The translations under genes and the position numbers were made by a program. The notes beneath the pieces were generated by a model. It saw nothing but the letters and a program-made list of their open reading frames with translations. It searched no databases and was not told the origin of the DNA. DNA of 64,000 nt. Origin: Macrosoma leucophasiata. Lineage: Eukaryota; Arthropoda; Insecta; Lepidoptera; Hedylidae. The stretch is from contig JAWQUS010000027.1 in the NCBI GenBank assembly GCA_036365455.1, positions 15,736,501 to 15,800,500 of the forward strand, written 5' to 3'. Below are positions 58,230 through 64,000 of the stretch, piece by piece (position 1 is the stretch's first letter; every line of letters starts with the position of its first letter).

Positions 58230-58331
58230 GGGGTTTCGGTAGCTTAGTGGCTAGTGGTAAAAGCTTCGATTCCTGCCCTCAAACTCAAAGGAGACGTTCC
58301 AAAATGTATGGAGCTTGGGCCTGCACCGTGT
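58230..58331 (+). repeat. Possible tRNA-like SINE head
   Basis: 'cggtagcttagtggctagtgg' resembles box A and 'gcttcgattcctgcc' a weak box B. It abuts the LINE tail, so the element is incomplete. Confidence 0.35.
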
Positions 58332-58636
58332 AAGAATAGAATAGAATAGAATAGAATAGAATATTCTTTATTGTACACCAGAATTGTAGGAAATACAGAT
58401 GCTATTATAATAATAGTAGGCAATACAATAAGGCGGTCTTATTGCTGAAAGCAATCTCTTCCAGACGACCTTAAGGTGGAAGGAGAATCATCGCTAATAT
58501 TGCAGCAGTAGGGTGTACATTCTCTAAAGTAGTAAATACTAATACATTTATATTGCATAAATACATAAATACATACATAATACTATCAATAATAATAATT
58601 TGAAGCTTACATATAACCACAAAGATGCGATGAACA

Positions 58637-60463
58637 TTAAACATTACTCGTATTTTCGCTGAGATAGTACTCATTCAGCTGTTTTTTGAATGATTGAAGA
58701 GTCTGTGCTTTACGTATTTCCAACGGCAGTGAATTCCACAAACGCACTGCCGTAACTGTGAAAGAATTAGAAACGAAGGAAGAGGAGTGAAGAGGAATTT
58801 GAAGAAGAAGATTTTCAGAAGAGCGGAGGGAGAGAGAATTGGATAGGCATAGGTAACTAAAACGACTCTTAAGATAATTAGGAGTTTGGGAAAAGAATAG
58901 TAGACAGTAAAGAAGAGAGAGAATGTGCGTATTCCTGCGAAGGGGAATGGGAAGCCACTTGAGCTCAGTTCGAAATTTAGAGACATGGTCATACTTGCGC
59001 AAGCCAAATATGAACCGTATACAAAGATTTTGTAGACGCTCAAGTTTGTTGAGTTGCTCCTGTGTTAGGTCAAGATAACATATGTCGGCATAGTCTAATA
59101 TAGGGAGAAGGATTGATCGAGCTAGCGCAACCTTAGTGGAAGTAGGCAAAAAGTTTTGCAATCTTCTAAGAGAACCAACAGCACTGAATATTTTCTTGCT
59201 TACTTCGCATATCTGCCGACTCCACGTCAAACCCTTATCGATAATCACGCCAAGGTCCTTAACACTGTCACAAAATGGTATTACTGTACCGTCGAGATTT
59301 ATTTGTGGTATTTTTGCCAAGTCAATTTTTGAATGCATTCGAGAGCTGCCAACTATGATTGCCTGGGTCTTTAAGGGATTAATTTTAAGACCAAAGGATT
59401 GACTCCATTTGGAAATGCGACCCAGATCATTGTTAACAACTTGGATGGCTGCAGGCAAATCGGCAATTTTAGTATGGTGGTAAATTTGTAGGTCGTCAGC
59501 ATACAAGTGGTAGAGAGACGTAAGATTTTGAGAAATGATGTTGATGAAAGTAGAGAAAAGGAAGGGAGACAACACGCCACCTTGCGGTACACCGGCAGTA
59601 ACGTCGCACCAAGTAGAAAAAGTGTCGTTCACTTGTATACGCTGTCGGCGACCAAACAAGTAACTACGAAACCAATCAACTACTGTCGGAGATATGTTAA
59701 GAGAACGGAGAATAGCAAGTAATATGTCATAATCTACGTTACTAAAAGCATTGCTGAAATCTAGCAAGACAAGCACAGTCAGCTGTTGATTCTCCATGCC
59801 GAATCTTATGTCTTCAGTAATTTTGACAAGGGCTGTAGCCGTACTATGACCCTGCCGAAAACCAGATTGGAAAGGATTGTAAAGGAAGTGATTGGACATG
59901 AAAGAGTTTAATTGATCATGAACTAGCCGCTCAAGAACTTTGGATAAGAAAGGAAGAATAGATATTGGTCGATAGTCGGAAAAAGATTTAGCATTGGATG
60001 TTTTAGGTAAAGGAATAAGCTGTGCATCTTTCCAGCAGGATGGGAAGGAACAGGTGGAGATAGAGTGATTGAGTAAAGATGTAATAATAGGTATTAGAGT
60101 GTCGATAATCGGCAGAATCATTTTACGGCTAACCTTATCACTGCCAATAGCATCCGAATCAATGCCGAGAATGTTCTTCTTAACATCACGATCAGTGAAT
60201 TGAGTAAAACTGAAAATAGGTGAGTCGGGAGTTGTAGCTGAGGAAAGAAGTTTTAATGTATTCAATTTTGTGTCACCATCTATACAGGCAGACGAAGCAA
60301 AATGCAGATTTAGCAAGTCAAGATTAAAGTTATTAGTGAGAAGAAACGATGAGTCAAAACGAGATTTCCCAACTCCCAGTGACTTCAAAAATCTCCAAAC
60401 CTTGGCCGGATCACCAATTGAGACAGATTTATGGATATGGCGTCGTTGTGCATCTCTACACAC
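58637..60463 (-). pseudogene. LINE ORF2, reverse transcriptase part
   Basis: 608 codons without a stop. RT block order: LIPLPKTSNAKSFSDYRPIS, then LLDFSNAFSNVDYDILL (first Asp), then GVPQGGVLSPFLFSTFIN, then HLYADDLQIY (catalytic Asp pair), then LGVIIDKGLTW. The C-terminus is a long helical region with WLPIPLR and VRLWNSLPLEIR. It is joined in frame to the endonuclease except for one stop at 60485. The initiating Met shown at 60463 is internal, not a true start. Such an intact RT suggests recent insertion. Confidence 0.88.
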
Positions 60464-60484
60464 TTTGTTGCAACGGTTCCGAAT

Positions 60485-61405
60485 TCAGACATATTTTTCA
60501 CGGTTTTCACTGTTATTGCTATGTTTTAATTTTACTTTTGCTTGGTTCTTTTTCGTAATTAAACTTCTGATATCATCTGTTAACCACGGTGCTGGAAGGT
60601 GTCTTACTCGGACGGGTCGGATAGGGGCATGAACATCGAAAAGGCTTGTGATCAAGGAATTAAATAAATTGCATTTGTCATTAATGTCATCTACATTATC
60701 CAATACAGACCAGTCAATATTGTCTGCGTCCTCGCGAAGCTTGTCTACATTCATTCCACTAAAATTGCGCAACAAGAGAATTTTGGCCTTTGCCTTAGGC
60801 GGTCGAATTTTATAGGACACATGAATAAGGTCATGATAAGAAAAGGCATGAGCTGAACATTGACCATGTTTAGCCACATGATCAAGAGAAGAAACTAAGA
60901 TTAAATCTAAAAGGGATGGTGTACAATCAGGAAAGAAATGGGTAGCTGATAAAGGAAGTAAATGCAAATTAGCCGAATCAACAATTGTTTTTAAACGGGC
61001 AGACCTTGTGTCATTTTTTAAAAGACATGTATTAAAATCACCCATAATTATGGTGTGCCTATAAAGAGGCAGGAGCTCCTCAAGAGTTTTTTCGAAAGAG
61101 GGGAAAAAGTGAATATTTAAAGAAGGACTGTAGTAAACTCCAAGTAAAAGTTTTGTATTGGCGAAGAGAACTTCGATGAATAAATGTTCTGGGGCGTCAT
61201 TTAACTGAGGAGACATTTCGATTACTGAAAAAGGTATATGGGAGCGAAGATAAATGGCAACACCACCACCTCCGCGATCTGAACGATCATTGCGGATCAG
61301 GTGGAAGCCAGGCAGGGAATAAGAGCTAGAAGAAAGGCATGGCTTAAGCCATGATTCGGAAATAAGAATCGCATGGATATTTTTATTATCAAAAGATGCC
61401 AACAT
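60485..61405 (-). pseudogene. LINE ORF2, AP-type endonuclease part
   Basis: 306 codons. Motifs in order: ILISESWLKP (metal-binding Glu), RNDRSDRGGGGVAIYLR, VYYSPS, IIMGDFNTCLL and LLDLILVSS, then SYHDLI where SDH is usual. The change of the Asp next to the catalytic His would be expected to damage nicking activity. The frame ends at a TGA (60485-60487). The RT frame continues in the same register beyond it, so the stop looks like a point mutation, probably CGA to TGA. Confidence 0.85.
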
Positions 61406-62026
61406 ATCCGTAAGCTATATTGAGAGAAGAAGCCACATTTTCAGCTAAGTTAGAGGTCGAGAGCACGCATTTTACCACTTTGGATGTGTCTAATAATATC
61501 TTTCGAATGATTGACTTTCGGAAAAAATAGTTTTGCACTCCATTTTTTTTATTTTTGTGTAAACATCTAGGTAAATGCGGTTCACAGAATTTTATCTACC
61601 ATGTCAGAGAATGTGTAAGTTTCAATTTGGTTGGCGGACGGAAGGACCGAGGGACATAGGGACATCTGTAAGGGTCTCGTTTTTTGCCATTTGACTACGG
61701 AATCCTAAATCAGTGGCAGCGCAAACGATGAGTCACTTGTTCATCACTGACCGACATAAATGTTATCCACACCTAATTGCACCATAAGTACCTCTGATAT
61801 GATAAAAATGCAAATAAGAAGGATATAAATGCCTACATACTGCCTCGCGTTCAACAAAATGCAATTCAGTAATTGTTGAAACACGTTGTCAAAATTAAAC
61901 TATTGATTGGAGTAAATTCATACGAACTCAGAATGTAGGTACCTATGAGTCAGCTTAAACAAATTAGGAACACACTGTGGTGGTATTAATGCCTAAGATG
62001 ACGCTGCCTATCTGTCTGTTACACAC
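61406..62026. other. Upstream of LINE, nothing intact
   Basis: 61600-61710 has words of repeat F ('ggttggcggacgg', 'gactacggaatcctaaa'). No gene. Confidence 0.4.
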
Positions 62027-62252
62027 ACTGGTGGTAGAATTGCAGTGTACGGACTCCACCGCATTTGTATGCCGGTTATAAGGTAATGTATGGCTCCGTA
62101 ATACTTAACTATCACAGAGATATAACAACTAAGGTCTCAGACGTGGTAACACATTTGCATTTTGACCTCTGGTTTTTGTGTGTAGATGTCTATAGGTTGC
62201 AGTCATCACTTAACAACCATGTGAACTGCATGATTGATTGCCAGCTGCGTTA
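62027..62252 (-). repeat. Dispersed repeat R1
   Basis: 'actggtggtagaattgcagt' to 'gcatgattgattgccagctg'. Head-to-head with the next copy. Confidence 0.6.
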
Positions 62253-62300
62253 GGACACACAAAAAAAATCCCACCCGCCACCTGCCACATACCTACTTAT

Positions 62301-62589
62301 TTTTTTTAATGTAGGTATTGGAATTAGCAAACAAGCATGCAGTTCACATTGATGTTAAGTGATGACTGCAGCCTATAGACACCCACACGAAGACCAAGGT
62401 CAAAAAGCATATGCGTTACCACTCCTGAGGCCTAAGGTATTATGCCTCTATGCCGGAAATTACAGGGCCGTACATTACCACCTGACCGGAATACAATTGT
62501 GCTGAACACTACCATTTAGCGGCAAGTGTATTAGGTAATGCGGTGGTGCCTACACCCGCGAGCTCCGTCACTGGAGCTCTACCACCAGT
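62301..62589 (+). repeat. Dispersed repeat R1
   Basis: Full copy ending 'gagctctaccaccagt' directly before the minisatellite. Confidence 0.68.
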
Positions 62590-62595
62590 AAAAAT

Positions 62596-63042
62596 CCAGT
62601 TTGTGGTTGTTGGTGGCATTGGTGGCGTTGGCAGCGTTGGTGGTGTTAGTGGCGTTGGTGGCGTTAGTGGCTGGCATTGATAGCGTTGGTGATGGCGTTA
62701 ATGGCGTTGGTGGCTTTTATAGCGTTGGTGGCGTTTATGGCGTAGGTGGCGTTTATGGCGTCGGTGGAGGTGGTGGTGGCGTTATTGGTGTTAGTGGCGT
62801 TGGTAGCGTTGATGGCGTTGGAGGCGTTGGTGGCGTTGATGATGTTGGTGGCGTTGATGATGTTGGTGGCGTTGATGATGTTGGTGGCGTTGATGATGTT
62901 GGTGGCGTTGATGATGTTGGTGGCGTTGATGATGTTGGTGGCGTTGATGATGTTGGTGGCGTTGATGATGTTGGTGGCGTTGATGGTGTTGTTGGCGTTA
63001 GTAGTGTTGGTGGCATTGGTGTCGTTAGTGGCGTTGGTGGTT
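62596..63042. repeat. GTTGGTGGC minisatellite
   Basis: Degenerate 9-mer repeats enclose a regular 18 bp array (gttggtggcgttgatgat) of nine units at 62826-62987, eight of them perfect. All frames are open and give Gly/Val/Asp, Ala/Leu/Met or Pro/Thr/Ser runs. I read these as artefacts of the repeat. Confidence 0.9.
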
Positions 63043-63809
63043 CATCATAAGATGGATTTTTGCAGGTTGTACAAGACTGCGCGTTTATATAATAAGCTGT
63101 TTTTCGCACGGTCAGTTACATGTTACCTACTCTGTCACGTGTTCGCAATACTAGCAGCCTATATATATGCTTTCATCTCCGATGGCCATCAATGCGTCTA
63201 ATATCGTGTACAGAGAAGCATTAATGTAAACCAGATTTTTTTAACTAACATAGTGTTTATGATATAAAATTTACCAAAATTTATACCAAAAAAAGCTGCC
63301 CGAAGTCGCGGGTACAGCTAGTATATAATACCCGGCCTGTTGGATGTCCTTATTCAGACTTAGGTTTTAAAATATACCTAATGTCCGTAAAAGCAGTGCC
63401 GTGATCAGCGACCACTCAACACAGCTTCGCTCCGTCGATGGCCGTGATCATTAAGGCGCCTCCAAGTTCAACGGACTGCTGTTTTAATCAGCCTAAGTTT
63501 GTCCCATGATCCATAACGGCTGTTGCATACAGTTCAGTCGAGACCTCGAGCCACTAGAGCTTACAGTACGCTTATACCTTGTTATACGAACTTATTACTT
63601 TTCAATGGACAACTTTTCAACGGCCAACTCCCAACATTGGCGCAAGCATAGATTTAGTAGTAGATAATAAATCTATGGGCGCAAGTGTTGAGGCCAATGT
63701 TAATCAGTGATTTGTGATGCCAATTCTCTGGTCACGGTCCACATGTTAGCCGAAAAGCCTTAGGGTCCACGTGAAAATAAAAAAAATATTATTATGTAGG
63801 TACCTACCT
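63043..63809. other. Intergenic, nothing recognised
   Basis: Contains a repeat S head fragment ('cgaagtcgcgggtacagctagt') at 63301-63322. No gene. Confidence 0.4.
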
Positions 63810-63906
63810 GAGTGCCTAGTGCGAGATTTTATGCGAATTCGATCGCGTAAGAGTAAACGCAATTTGTATGGCATCGAATTCGCATAAAATCTCGCACTAG
63901 GCACTC
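63810..63906. mobile_element. Short hairpin MITE
   Basis: Perfect 34 bp arms (GAGTGCCTAGTGCGAGATTT and complement) at 63810-63843 and 63873-63906 around a 29 bp loop. Flanking duplication not resolved. Confidence 0.7.
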
Positions 63907-64000
63907 TGTTGTTCCCGTAATACATACCTTACCTACATGATTCGAATCAGCCGAGCAAGCCGGTATATTATTATGATGCGTGATCACTGTCATGTGTGGT

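Larger units (their letters stand above)
58332..61405 (-). mobile_element. CR1-group LINE, nearly intact ORF2
   Basis: Non-LTR retrotransposon with endonuclease, RT, a 300 bp 3' UTR, an AATAAA (complement at 58367-58372) and a (TTCTA)n tail at 58333-58364. It is 5'-truncated or decayed just above the endonuclease start: in-frame TAG four codons upstream of 61405. The YADDLQIY form of the RT core and the microsatellite tail fit the CR1/Daphne/Kiri group rather than Jockey. Confidence 0.85.

Noticed and set aside
62601..63201. 149-151 codon frames rich in Gly-Val-Asp, Ala-Leu-Met or Pro-Thr-Ser
   Set aside because: Three overlapping frames through an 18 bp minisatellite (18 is divisible by three), so openness is automatic.

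Overview
The window reads as nuclear DNA of an insect, most likely a moth or butterfly. It is AT-rich, has intron-split coding sequence, and is packed with repeats of the kind seen in lepidopteran genomes: tRNA-derived SINEs, Helitron-like ends finishing in CTAGT, mariner, Penelope-like, hAT-type and TAA-duplicating MITEs, and several LINE families. Only one host gene is recognisable. There is no operon structure, no CRISPR array and no clear stand-alone RNA gene.

Layout. 1-7160: the 3' half of a cytochrome P450 gene (+ strand, CYP304-like) in four exons. The last intron, 4.6 kb, holds a broken mariner, a SINE, a LINE tail and other repeats. 7160-14600: intergenic repeats, including an hAT-type MITE, a TAA-duplicating MITE and an inverted Penelope-like dimer with another element nested in it. 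14600-23730: a Helitron-like repeat cluster containing a ~7.5 kb ATCGAT satellite, the most striking feature of the window. 23730-36360: decayed LINEs, fold-back Helitron-like ends, a composite hAT-type MITE, dispersed repeats, an RT relic, and a MITE insertion whose empty site is preserved in a neighbouring duplicate. 36360-49420: a second mariner fused to another repeat, SINEs, a TAA MITE, an RT C-terminal relic, a 2.6 kb inverted-repeat structure and a 0.7 kb long-TIR element. 49421-54177: a young-looking LTR retrotransposon with near-identical LTRs and a TATAT target duplication but no recognisable gag-pol. 54178-58330: a palindromic array of AAGATGGCGG motifs, an hAT-type MITE, a LINE C-terminal fragment and a SINE. 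58332-61405: a CR1-group LINE (minus strand) whose endonuclease-RT frame is broken by one stop codon. 61406-64000: head-to-head copies of a dispersed repeat, a GTTGGTGGC minisatellite and a terminal hairpin MITE.

The genes do not form a pathway. The P450 is the only likely host protein; nearly everything else is transposable-element biology. All family assignments come from reading motifs, with no database search. The best candidate for something not routinely described is the ATCGAT satellite: it sits inside Helitron-like flanks, carries large direct and inverted internal duplications, and repeats a CG-containing palindrome that matches known insect DNA-binding motifs.
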